Assembly (NCBI GenBank): GCA_028876695.1
Contig: JAGWRH010000439.1
Span: 1 to 7,522, forward strand
Reading direction: 5' to 3'
Length of the DNA stretch: 7,522 nucleotides
Source: Acidobacteriota bacterium
GTDB lineage: Bacteria; Acidobacteriota; Terriglobia; Acidiferrales; UBA7541
In this document: positions 1 through 6,944 of the stretch, piece after piece
Numbering within the stretch: position 1 is the first letter of the stretch
Layout: each line of letters starts with the position of its first letter
Made by a program: the position numbers and the translations under genes
The notes under the pieces: generated by a model
What the model was told of the DNA's origin: nothing
The model's database searches: none
What the model saw: only the letters and a program-made list of their open reading frames with translations

Positions 1-1
1 C

Positions 2-1876
2 AATCTGCAAAAGCAATTTCAAACGCGCATCTATAGCTTCGATACGCGCCTCTCGCGCGTCTCCAACCCCGCGCAGATCGAGCCTGCCGCCCCTGCCACT
101 CACATCGGCGAGAGCCTCCAGCAGGTCGTGAACGAGACCTCCGATCTGCCGGTGGGCGCGATCGTGTTGATGAGCGACGGCGCGGACAACAGCGGCGGAA
201 TCGATCGCGCCACCATCGCCGCGCTTCGCAGCCGCCGCATTCCGGTCCACACTGTCGGTTTTGGAGCGGAAGAAACCCGGCACGACGTGGAAATCGACGA
301 TGCCGCGCTCGCGCCGCGGGCGCTGGCCAACTCGCGCATGGCCGCTACGGTGACATTTCACGAAAACGGCGTCTCGGGGCAAAAGGCCACGCTTTCGGTG
401 CGCGACGGCGCCAAATTGCTCGCCTCGCGCGAACTGGCGCTCGCCGGCAATGGTCACTCCCAAACCGAGACTCTGCTTTTCAACGCCGGTGATGCCGGCG
501 CGAAACAATTGACGTTCTCGATCGCGCCGCTCGCCGGCGAATCGAACACCGCTAACAATGCGATCGCGCGTCTGGTCAACGTGCAGTCCGACAAGCGCCG
601 AATTCTGTACGTTGAAGGCGAGCCGCGCTGGGAATACAAGTTCATCCGCCGCGCCGAAGACGACGATCCCATCGTCGAGATCGCCTCAATGCTCCGCACC
701 ACCGAAAACAAAATCTACCGTCAGGGAATCGACAATCCGCGGGAACTCGCCGGGGGTTTCCCGGCCGATGCCAAGGATCTCTTCCAATATCAAGGGCTCA
801 TCGTCGGCTCAGTCGAAGCAGGATACTTCACGCCTGCTCAACAAGATCTGATTCGCCAGTTCGTCGATCGCCGCGGTGGTGGCTTGCTGATGCTCGGCGG
901 CCGCTTCGCGTTGGCGGACGGAGGCTGGGCGGGGTCCACCGTCTCGCAAGCTCTTCCGGTCGCGCTTCCTGGCCACAACAAAACGTTTCACCGCCTTCCA
1001 GCAACCGTCGAATTAACCGCCGCCGGAAAGGACAGCCTCATTTGCCGCTTGACCGACGACCCGCAGGCAAATGCCGACCGCTGGCGGAAGCTGCCATATC
1101 TGATGGACTATCAAGAAGCGGGCGAGCCGAAGCCCGGCGCTGTCGTCCTTGCCGGCCTGAAAGCCGGCGGCCGCGAACTTCCCCTGTTGATCACGCAAAA
1201 CTATGGGCTAGGCCGCGTCGCGGTGATGGCCACCTCGGGAACCTGGCGCTGGCAAATGAGCCTTCCTGCCGGCGATCCGACGCACAAAATGTTTTGGCAG
1301 CAATTGCTTCGCTGGCTGGTCGCCGATACTCCGGGCCACGTGGTCGCTTCCGTTCCCAGCCAGATGCTTTTCGACGACGGCCGGACGAAACTCACCGCGC
1401 AAGTTCGCGACGTCGATTACCTGCCCGCGCCGGATGCCACCGTGCAGGCGCACATCCTGGGGCCGGGCGACGCCGCTGCCACCGTCGAGATGACGCCCGT
1501 GCCCGATTCGCCCGGTTCCTTTCAAGCCGATTGGAATGCCGCTGCGCCCGGGTCGTACCTCGCCGAAATCGTCGCCCAGCGCGGCGGACAGGATTTAGGC
1601 CGCGACGTCGTAACCTTTGCGCGCACGGATGGGGTCGCGGAAAACTTTCACACCAATCAAAATCGGCCGCTGCTTGAGCAACTTGCCGCCGATACCGGAG
1701 GCAGTTACTGGCGCCCGCGGGCTCTCTCGAAACTCCCGGCCCAAATCCCGTATTCCGAAGCCGGAATCACGGTGCGCAATACCAAGCCGCTCTGGAACAT
1801 GCCGGCCGTATTTCTCGCCGTCTTGCTGTTGGTATTTTGCGAATGGATTTTGCGGCGCAAGTGGGGCGTGGTATGA
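2..1876 (+). CDS. Membrane-anchored vWA / glutamine-amidotransferase-like protein, 5'-truncated
   Basis: The reading frame is open from base 2 to the TGA at 1874-1876, giving 624 residues with no N-terminus. A GTG at 128 is internal: the residues before it already read as vWA domain, so it is not the start. Residues 1-90 are the back half of a vWA domain, with a likely MIDAS threonine at T33 and the VLMSDGAD strand at 55-62 (D59). Residues about 92-195 look like a beta-rich Ig-type domain. Residues about 199-400, starting RRILYVEGEPRWEYKF, resemble the class I glutamine amidotransferase-like domain found in this family. The turn where that fold would place its nucleophile reads MLGGRF (297-302), without cysteine, so amidotransferase activity is unlikely. 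A second beta-rich region follows (about 410-540). A single membrane helix near 600-617 is followed by a basic tail (RRKW), predicting a mostly periplasmic protein with a cytoplasmic C-terminus. The missing front probably holds membrane helices and the vWA DxSxS motif (inference from the family). It overlaps the next gene by 4 bases (ATGA). Confidence 0.88.
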   Translation, partial: NLQKQFQTRIYSFDTRLSRVSNPAQIEPAAPATHIGESLQQVVNETSDLPVGAIVLMSDGADNSGGIDRATIAALRSRRIPVHTVGFGAEETRHDVEIDDAALAPRALANSRMAATVTFHENGVSGQKATLSVRDGAKLLASRELALAGNGHSQTETLLFNAGDAGAKQLTFSIAPLAGESNTANNAIARLVNVQSDKRRILYVEGEPRWEYKFIRRAEDDDPIVEIASMLRTTENKIYRQGIDNPRELAGGFPADAKDLFQYQGLIVGSVEAGYFTPAQQDLIRQFVDRRGGGLLMLGGRFALADGGWAGSTVSQALPVALPGHNKTFHRLPATVELTAAGKDSLICRLTDDPQANADRWRKLPYLMDYQEAGEPKPGAVVLAGLKAGGRELPLLITQNYGLGRVAVMATSGTWRWQMSLPAGDPTHKMFWQQLLRWLVADTPGHVVASVPSQMLFDDGRTKLTAQVRDVDYLPAPDATVQAHILGPGDAAATVEMTPVPDSPGSFQADWNAAAPGSYLAEIVAQRGGQDLGRDVVTFARTDGVAENFHTNQNRPLLEQLAADTGGSYWRPRALSKLPAQIPYSEAGITVRNTKPLWNMPAVFLAVLLLVFCEWILRRKWGVV

Positions 1877-2817
1877 GCGCGGCGAAGCTCCGAATTGCCG
1901 CGCTGGCCTTCGGGTTCTTGTTGCTCGCGGCGCTCCCCGCGCGCGCCGGAATTTACTACGTCACGGTTGCGGGTCTCTCCGGCGAACCCGATTACGAACG
2001 GCAATTCACGCAGCTCGCTTCCGATCTCGATAGGCTGCTGAAATCCACGGGCCCCGGCGCGCACGTTTACACGCTCACTGACGCGACGCGCGCGAATCTC
2101 GCGCAAACCCTCGCGCGCGTCGCGACCGAAGCCAAGCCCGACGACGACTTTGTCCTGATTCTCATCGGCCACGGCACCTTCGACGGTTTCGAGTACAAGT
2201 TCAATCTGGTCGGCCCGGACATCACCGCCCAGGATCTGGCGCGGCTCTGCGATCCAATCCGCTCGAAGCGCCAGCTCATCGTCAACACCACGGAGGCCAG
2301 CGGCGGCTCCGTTGCGGTTCTTCGGCGCCCCGGACGCGCGCTGATCTCCGCCACCAAGGATGGCAACGAAAAGAACGCCACCGTCTTCGCTCGCTATTTC
2401 GTTCAGGCTTTGCACGATCCCCAATCCGACCTCAACAAGAACAACGCGATTTCCGCGATGGAAGCCTTCGACTACGCCCAACGCCACACCGCCGATTTCT
2501 ACGATTCCCAGAAACGCCTGGCCACCGAGCACGCCGTGTTCGAGGATACCGGCGAGCACGATCCCACGCGTACGCCGGAAAGCGACACTGGCGAAGGCCT
2601 GTTCCTTTCCAATTTCACGCTGATTCGCTTGGGAGCCGCGCAAAAGGCGTATAACGACCCCGCCAAGCGCGCCCTGCTGGCTCAAAAAGAAGATCTGGAA
2701 CGAAAGATCGACACGCTGAAGTACCACAAAGCGGCCATGTCACAGGACGATTACAAACAGCAGCTCACGCAGGCGCTGCTCGATCTTGCCAAGGTGCAGG
2801 AGCAGCTCGAAAAATGA
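1873..2817 (+). CDS. Exported caspase-like (clan CD) protein lacking the catalytic cysteine
   Basis: This is a 314-residue protein. I chose the ATG at 1873 because it overlaps the upstream stop (ATGA) and puts a clean signal peptide at the N-terminus: basic MSAAKLR, a hydrophobic core, and likely cleavage after ARA at residue 25. An in-frame ATG at 1837 would lie inside the upstream gene's membrane helix and is less likely. The strand DDFVLILIGHGTFDG (91-105) matches the His-Gly motif of caspase/legumain-type peptidases (H100, G101). The following strand, LIVNTTEASGGSV (135-147), is where the family has its D-x-C-x-(S/A)-G segment. Here the Cys position aligns with E141, and the protein's only cysteine is C126, upstream of this strand. 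An EF-hand-like 12-residue loop spans 186-197 (D, N, N, S, E at positions 1, 3, 5, 9, 12). Residues about 254-314 are a charged helical, probably coiled-coil, tail. I infer a periplasmic non-catalytic scaffold or sensor. The fold assignment is by motif only. Confidence 0.85.
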   Translation: MSAAKLRIAALAFGFLLLAALPARAGIYYVTVAGLSGEPDYERQFTQLASDLDRLLKSTGPGAHVYTLTDATRANLAQTLARVATEAKPDDDFVLILIGHGTFDGFEYKFNLVGPDITAQDLARLCDPIRSKRQLIVNTTEASGGSVAVLRRPGRALISATKDGNEKNATVFARYFVQALHDPQSDLNKNNAISAMEAFDYAQRHTADFYDSQKRLATEHAVFEDTGEHDPTRTPESDTGEGLFLSNFTLIRLGAAQKAYNDPAKRALLAQKEDLERKIDTLKYHKAAMSQDDYKQQLTQALLDLAKVQEQLEK

Positions 2818-5018
2818 TGCGCGCGATTGCACGGCCACTTTTCTATGCCGCGCTCGTATTGGCTGCGGCCGGCTCGGTGCGTTCCGCCACTCCCGGCGAA
2901 TGTCAAAACCTGCGCCTCCACGGCCAATCCGCCCAGTCGCAAAGCTGTTTCCAAGCTCTCGCGCGCGGCTCCAGCCCCTATTTGCGCGCCGAAGGCGACT
3001 GGGGCCTGCGCCTCTACGACCAGGCCAACAATGAATTTCGCCAGGCCGTCGCGCAAGACGACCGCAGTGCGCTCTACCGTGTCCGCTGGGGCATGTTGCT
3101 GCACGAGCGATTCAACAACACCGATGCCGAGCAGCTTTTCAAAGAGGCTCTCCAGCGCGACCCGAAAGATGCGCAGGCCTGCCTCGGGCTCGCCCTCGTG
3201 AGCGCCGATGGCTTCGATAGCAAAGCTCTCGAATGGACTTCCAAAGCGCTCGAACTCGATCCCAGGCTCGTGTCCGCGCATGAACTCGCCGCCAATCTGG
3301 CGCTCGAAGATTCCGATGGCGCGGACGCGATCCAGCAAGCCGATCGGGCCATCCAACTCGCTCCCAACGATGCGCTGGACGCCCTGGCCATTCGCGCCGC
3401 CATCGAAATTCTCGCCGACCGCTCCCCCGGCGCCTGGTTCGCGAAAATCACCGCCATCAATCCACATTATGGCGAAGCCGATGCCATCGTCGCGCACCAT
3501 TTGGAGCTCAATTATCGCTACGAAGATGCGATCGCCTATTACCGCGAAGCCATCGAGGCGGATCCGCAGCTGTGGTCCGCGCGCTCCCAACTCGGCGTGA
3601 ACCTAATGCGCCTCGGCGAAGACGACGAAGCTCGCCGTCAACTCGTCATGTGTTACGACAACGACTTCCGCGACGCCGCCACCGTGAACAGCTTGCGTCT
3701 TCTCGATAGCGAAAAAAACTACGAAACCTTTCACGATGGCAACGCCATTCTAAAGCTGAACCAAAACGAAGCCGGCCTGCTGCGCCCTTATTTCGACGAA
3801 ATCGTCCAGCGCGCCATGGCCGCCTACGACAAAAAATATCAAATGACGCTCCCCGGCCCCGTGCAGGTCGAAGCCTATCCCGATCACGAAGATTTCGCCG
3901 TTCGCACTCTCGGCATGCCGGGCCTCGGCGCGCTCGGCGTCACCTTCGGCCTCGTCGTCGTGATGGATAGTCCCTCTGCTCGCAAGCCCGGCGACTTTAA
4001 TTGGGCAAGCACGCTCTGGCACGAGATGAGCCACGTGTATATCCTCACCGCCACGAATCATCGCGTCCCGCGGTGGTTCACCGAAGGTTTGGCGGTGCAT
4101 GAGGAAACGCAAGCGAATCCCGAATGGGGCGATCCCATCACGCCCGACATCGTCGTCGCTCTGCGCGACAAAAAGCTGCTGCCCGTCACCGGCTTGGATC
4201 GAGGCTTTGTCCGCCCCGAATACGACGCGCAGGTGATCGTCTCCTACTACCAAGCCGGCCGCATCTGCGACTACATTCAGAGCCGCTGGGGCAACCAGAA
4301 GCTCCTCGACCTGGTCCACTCCTTCGCCGCCCGCAAAACCACCGCCGAAGCCATTCAGGCAGACCTCGGCATGTCGCCCGCCGAGTTCGACAAGGAATTT
4401 CAAGCCTGGGTTTATCAAGGCGTCGGCCAGGTGCCGCAAAATTTCGACACGTGGCACAACGATCTCAAGCAATTGGCCGCGGATTCGCAATCCCACAATT
4501 ACGACGCCGTGCTGAAAGAAGGCCCCGAAGTTGTCCAGCTCTATCCGCAATACATCTACGACGCGAACGCCTACCAATTCATCGCCGAGGCCGACGTGGC
4601 CAAGGGCAACAAATCCGCCGCTGCGGCCGAACTCACCGACTACCAGCGCCACGGCGGCCGCGATCCGGACACTTTGAAAGAGCTTGCCGGCCTTCAGCAG
4701 GACCTCGGCCGCCCCAACGAAGCCGCCGCAACGCTCGACCGCATCAATTACATCTATCCCATGGATGCGGACGTGCATCGCCGGCTCGGCGCTCTCTGGC
4801 TCGCGCAGCATAACTACGCCGGAGCCATCCGCGAGTTCAATGCCGTCGTGGACCTGCACCCGCTCGATAAAGCGTCGGCGGAATACGATCTCGCCCAGGC
4901 CTATTTCGATTCCGGCCAGCGCGACAAAGCGGAAAATTGCGTGCTGGCTTCGCTCGAAGCGGCGCCCGATTACCGCCCGGCTCAAAAATTGCTCTTACAG
5001 CTCCACGGTTCTCAATAG
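2814..5018 (+). CDS. Exported TPR protein with central gluzincin (peptidase MA-like) domain
   Basis: This is a 734-residue protein. Its ATG at 2814 overlaps the upstream stop (ATGA); a second in-frame ATG at 2817 is equally usable. A weak GGAG lies at 2799-2802. Residues 1-24 form a signal peptide (MMRAIARP, then a hydrophobic stretch, VRS before A25); there is no lipobox cysteine. Residues about 52-310 contain several TPR units, e.g. AEQLFKEALQRDPKDAQA and AIAYYREAIEADPQLWSA. Residues about 318-520 form a metallopeptidase domain: zinc motif H403-E404-M-S-H407, followed 17 residues later by E424 in PRWFTEGLAVHEE. This is the gluzincin arrangement of peptidase MA-like domains, with all expected zinc and catalytic residues present. 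Residues about 545-734 contain further TPR units (DYRPAQKLLLQLHGSQ at the end). The likely role is a periplasmic peptidase or peptidase-fold scaffold whose TPRs bind partner proteins. The substrate cannot be read from the sequence. The stop codon TAG lies within the ribosome binding site of the following moxR gene. Confidence 0.9.
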   Translation: MMRAIARPLFYAALVLAAAGSVRSATPGECQNLRLHGQSAQSQSCFQALARGSSPYLRAEGDWGLRLYDQANNEFRQAVAQDDRSALYRVRWGMLLHERFNNTDAEQLFKEALQRDPKDAQACLGLALVSADGFDSKALEWTSKALELDPRLVSAHELAANLALEDSDGADAIQQADRAIQLAPNDALDALAIRAAIEILADRSPGAWFAKITAINPHYGEADAIVAHHLELNYRYEDAIAYYREAIEADPQLWSARSQLGVNLMRLGEDDEARRQLVMCYDNDFRDAATVNSLRLLDSEKNYETFHDGNAILKLNQNEAGLLRPYFDEIVQRAMAAYDKKYQMTLPGPVQVEAYPDHEDFAVRTLGMPGLGALGVTFGLVVVMDSPSARKPGDFNWASTLWHEMSHVYILTATNHRVPRWFTEGLAVHEETQANPEWGDPITPDIVVALRDKKLLPVTGLDRGFVRPEYDAQVIVSYYQAGRICDYIQSRWGNQKLLDLVHSFAARKTTAEAIQADLGMSPAEFDKEFQAWVYQGVGQVPQNFDTWHNDLKQLAADSQSHNYDAVLKEGPEVVQLYPQYIYDANAYQFIAEADVAKGNKSAAAAELTDYQRHGGRDPDTLKELAGLQQDLGRPNEAAATLDRINYIYPMDADVHRRLGALWLAQHNYAGAIREFNAVVDLHPLDKASAEYDLAQAYFDSGQRDKAENCVLASLEAAPDYRPAQKLLLQLHGSQ

Positions 5019-5021
5019 GAG
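5017..5021 (+). promoter_or_regulatory. Strong Shine-Dalgarno site for moxR
   Basis: AGGAG sits 5 bases before the ATG at 5027 and overlaps the TAG stop of the upstream TPR gene (5016-5018). It fixes the moxR start at 5027 rather than the in-frame ATG at 4937, which lies inside the upstream gene. It is the best-placed ribosome binding site in the window, suggesting independent or boosted initiation at moxR. Confidence 0.8.
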
Positions 5022-5026
5022 AGACG

Positions 5027-6055
5027 ATGGCCACTACCGCCGAAACGAATCTGAATTCCGCTGATCTGCGGAAGCGAGTCGAGCGCTTTCACTCCGTGCG
5101 CGAAAACATTCTCGAGCAGGTACGCCACGTGATCGTCGGTCAGGATGAAGTGCTCGACCAGATTCTCACCGCGCTGTTCGTCGGCGGCCACTGCCTCATC
5201 ACCGGCCTGCCCGGCACGGCCAAGACTCTGATGGTCCGCACCATCGCCCAGACCCTCGGCCTGGTCTTCAAGCGTATCCAGTTCACGCCGGATCTCATGC
5301 CCTCCGATATCACCGGCACGGACATCATCGAAGAAGACCCCACCACCGGCCATCGCCGCTGGACCTTCGTCCACGGCCCGATCTTCGCCAATATTTTGCT
5401 CGCCGACGAAGTGAACCGCACGCCGCCCAAAACGCAATCGGCTCTCCTCGAAGCCATGCAGGAGCTTTCCTGCACCGTGCGCGGCAACAACTATATATTG
5501 CCCTCGCCCTTCTTCGTTCTGGCCACGCAGAACCCCATCGAACTCGAGGGCACCTATCCGCTGCCCGAGGCGCAGCTCGATCGCTTCCTGTTCAATATTT
5601 TGCTCGACTATTTGAGCGCGGCCGACGAAATAAAGGTCGTTGACCTCACCACCACCACCCACGTGCCGCAAGTCGCGGCCGTCACCTCCGCGCCGGAGAT
5701 TCTCGATTTTCAGCGGCTCGTGCGCATGGTGCCGGTCGCGGAGTCGCTCGCGTCCTATGTCGTGAATCTGGTTCGCGCCACGCGCCAAAATAGCGGCATC
5801 GCTCCCGATTTCATCAAGAAGTATGTCAACTACGGCGCCAGCGTCCGCGCCGCGCAATATATCGTGCTGGCCGCGAAAGCCCGCGCGCTGGCCCATCACC
5901 GCTACCACGTCGCCTACGAAGATGTCACCTCGCTCGCCATTCCCGTGCTGCGCCATCGCATTCTGCTCAATTTCCACGCGGAATCCGATCGCATTGATTC
6001 CGACGAAATCCTGCGGCGGTTGTTGTCCGCCGTGCCGCCGCCTTCCGGAGCGTGA
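5027..6055 (+). CDS. moxR: MoxR-family AAA+ ATPase
   Basis: This is a 342-residue cytoplasmic ATPase, the usual length for the MoxR family. The visible AAA+ motifs are, in order: Walker A GLPGTAKT (60-67), the family-typical RIQFTPDLMPSDITG (83-97), Walker B ILLADEVNR (123-131, D127 and E128), sensor 1 ATQNP (166-170), EGTYPLPEAQLDRF (174-187, with R186 as arginine-finger candidate), and sensor 2 region GASVRAAQ (270-277, R274). All nucleotide-binding and hydrolysis residues appear intact. MoxR ATPases are thought to act as chaperone-like remodellers paired with vWA-domain proteins, and the genes here fit: a DUF58 vWA protein immediately downstream and a BatA-type vWA protein after it. The 8-base gap to the upstream gene is the largest in the window. 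I use the family symbol moxR; the precise MoxR subfamily cannot be settled by eye. The client complex is unknown. Confidence 0.96.
   Translation: MATTAETNLNSADLRKRVERFHSVRENILEQVRHVIVGQDEVLDQILTALFVGGHCLITGLPGTAKTLMVRTIAQTLGLVFKRIQFTPDLMPSDITGTDIIEEDPTTGHRRWTFVHGPIFANILLADEVNRTPPKTQSALLEAMQELSCTVRGNNYILPSPFFVLATQNPIELEGTYPLPEAQLDRFLFNILLDYLSAADEIKVVDLTTTTHVPQVAAVTSAPEILDFQRLVRMVPVAESLASYVVNLVRATRQNSGIAPDFIKKYVNYGASVRAAQYIVLAAKARALAHHRYHVAYEDVTSLAIPVLRHRILLNFHAESDRIDSDEILRRLLSAVPPPSGA
6047..6050 (+). promoter_or_regulatory. Shine-Dalgarno site selecting the GTG start of the DUF58 gene
   Basis: GGAG lies 6 bases before GTG at 6057, within the last codons of moxR. This selects GTG 6057 over upstream in-frame starts such as the ATG at 5823, which would read through moxR in another frame. 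Confidence 0.7.
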
Positions 6056-6056
6056 C

Positions 6057-6944
6057 GTGCAGCGATTCCTCGATCCCGCGGTCCTCGCCCGCATTTCGAA
6101 CCTCGACCTCATCGCCAGGACGGTCGTCGATGGTTTCGTCGCGGGCTTGCACCGTTCGCCGGATTTCGGCTTCAGCCAGGAATTCGCTGAATATCGCGCC
6201 TATTCGCCCGGAGACGATCTGCGCCACGTCGATTGGAACGTCTTCGCCCGCACCGAGCGCGCCTACCTCAAGCGTTATCGCGGCGAGACGAATTCCCTGC
6301 TCACGATCCTGCTCGACGCCAGCAGCTCGATGAATTATTCCTCGCATTCCGTCGGCAAAATCGATTACGCGCGCTTCGTCGCCGCCTCGCTTTTCTACCT
6401 CGCCATCCAGAATCAGCGCGATGCCGCCGGGTTGATCGTTTTCGACGACGAAGTGCGCGACTACATTCGTCCCTCCACGCGCTTCGGCCAGCTTCACCGT
6501 CTGCTGGCCGGCCTCGAACGCGCGGAACCGCGCGCGCGAACCGATTTCGGCAAGCCGCTGCATCACTTCCAGCAGTTCCTTCGCCGCCGCGGCTTGGTGC
6601 TGATCATTTCCGATTTCTTCGAGCCTCCCGAAACTATCGTCCGCATCGTCGAGCCTCTGCGCTTCCACGGCAACGAAGTCGTCCTCTTCCACATCCTCGA
6701 CCCGCGCGAACTCGAGCCGCAGCTCGGCGAGCCCGTGATCCTCGTTGACTCCGAAACCAGCCAGCGCATGGAAGTTACCCCGGAATACGCGCACAACGAT
6801 TACCGTCGGAAAATCGGCGCGCATATCGAAGAGCTGAGCTCCCGCGCGCGCGGCGCGGGCATGGACTATTTCCTGCTGCGCACCGACCGTCCGCTCGATA
6901 GCGCGCTCGCCGAATACCTCACCATCCGGCAGGAGCGCAACTGA
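6057..6944 (+). CDS. DUF58 protein with vWA-type fold (soluble MoxR partner)
   Basis: This is a 295-residue protein starting at GTG 6057 (one base after the moxR stop), giving MQRFLDPAVLARISNLDLIA, a typical N-terminus for the short DUF58 class. The family hallmark EYRAYSPGDDLRHVDWN is at 45-61. A vWA metal site looks complete: D87-A-S89-S-S91 (in LLDASSSM), a candidate threonine at T162 (RTDFGKPL), and D186 in IISDFFE. There is no signal peptide and no membrane helix, so it is cytoplasmic, unlike longer DUF58 proteins with N-terminal membrane segments. DUF58 genes are commonly found directly after moxR, and the likely role is an adaptor or client-recognition partner of the ATPase. The stop TGA overlaps the next ATG by one base (TGATG), implying translational coupling. 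Biochemical function of the family is not established. Confidence 0.94.
   Translation: MQRFLDPAVLARISNLDLIARTVVDGFVAGLHRSPDFGFSQEFAEYRAYSPGDDLRHVDWNVFARTERAYLKRYRGETNSLLTILLDASSSMNYSSHSVGKIDYARFVAASLFYLAIQNQRDAAGLIVFDDEVRDYIRPSTRFGQLHRLLAGLERAEPRARTDFGKPLHHFQQFLRRRGLVLIISDFFEPPETIVRIVEPLRFHGNEVVLFHILDPRELEPQLGEPVILVDSETSQRMEVTPEYAHNDYRRKIGAHIEELSSRARGAGMDYFLLRTDRPLDSALAEYLTIRQERN
6931..6935 (+). promoter_or_regulatory. Shine-Dalgarno site for the BatA-like gene
   Basis: AGGAG lies 8 bases before ATG 6944, inside the final codons of the DUF58 gene. With the TGATG stop/start overlap it supports the chosen start of the BatA-like gene. Confidence 0.7.

Noticed and set aside
128..130. GTG as the start of the first gene
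   Set aside because: The frame stays open to the window edge, and the residues before it (TRIYSFDTRLSRV) are typical vWA sequence. The gene is truncated, not started here.
1705..2727. Antisense open frame (340 codons) across the end of the vWA gene and the caspase-like gene
   Set aside because: It spans two real genes on the other strand and its translation has no recognisable domain; explained by third-position GC bias.
3088..3210. Possible lipoprotein or second start in the TPR protein
   Set aside because: No lipobox cysteine follows the signal peptide, and the TPR pattern runs continuously from the chosen start, so no alternative start is needed.
3750..4985. Long antisense open frame (411 codons) opposite the TPR metallopeptidase gene
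   Set aside because: It lies wholly inside a well-supported gene with clear domains. GC-rich codon bias of the sense gene removes stop codons from the opposite strand. Its translation shows no recognisable motifs and is rich in Gly, Val, Glu and Arg, as shadows usually are.
5389..5602. Repeated string CAATATTTTGCTCG (5389-5402 and 5593-5606 region)
   Set aside because: Both copies encode an Asn-Ile-Leu-Leu segment in moxR strands; similarity comes from coding and codon choice, and there is no further repeat structure around them.
5012..6112. Antisense open frame (366 codons) covering moxR
   Set aside because: It mirrors the moxR coding region and shows no motif or plausible ribosome binding site; the sense strand carries every AAA+ motif.
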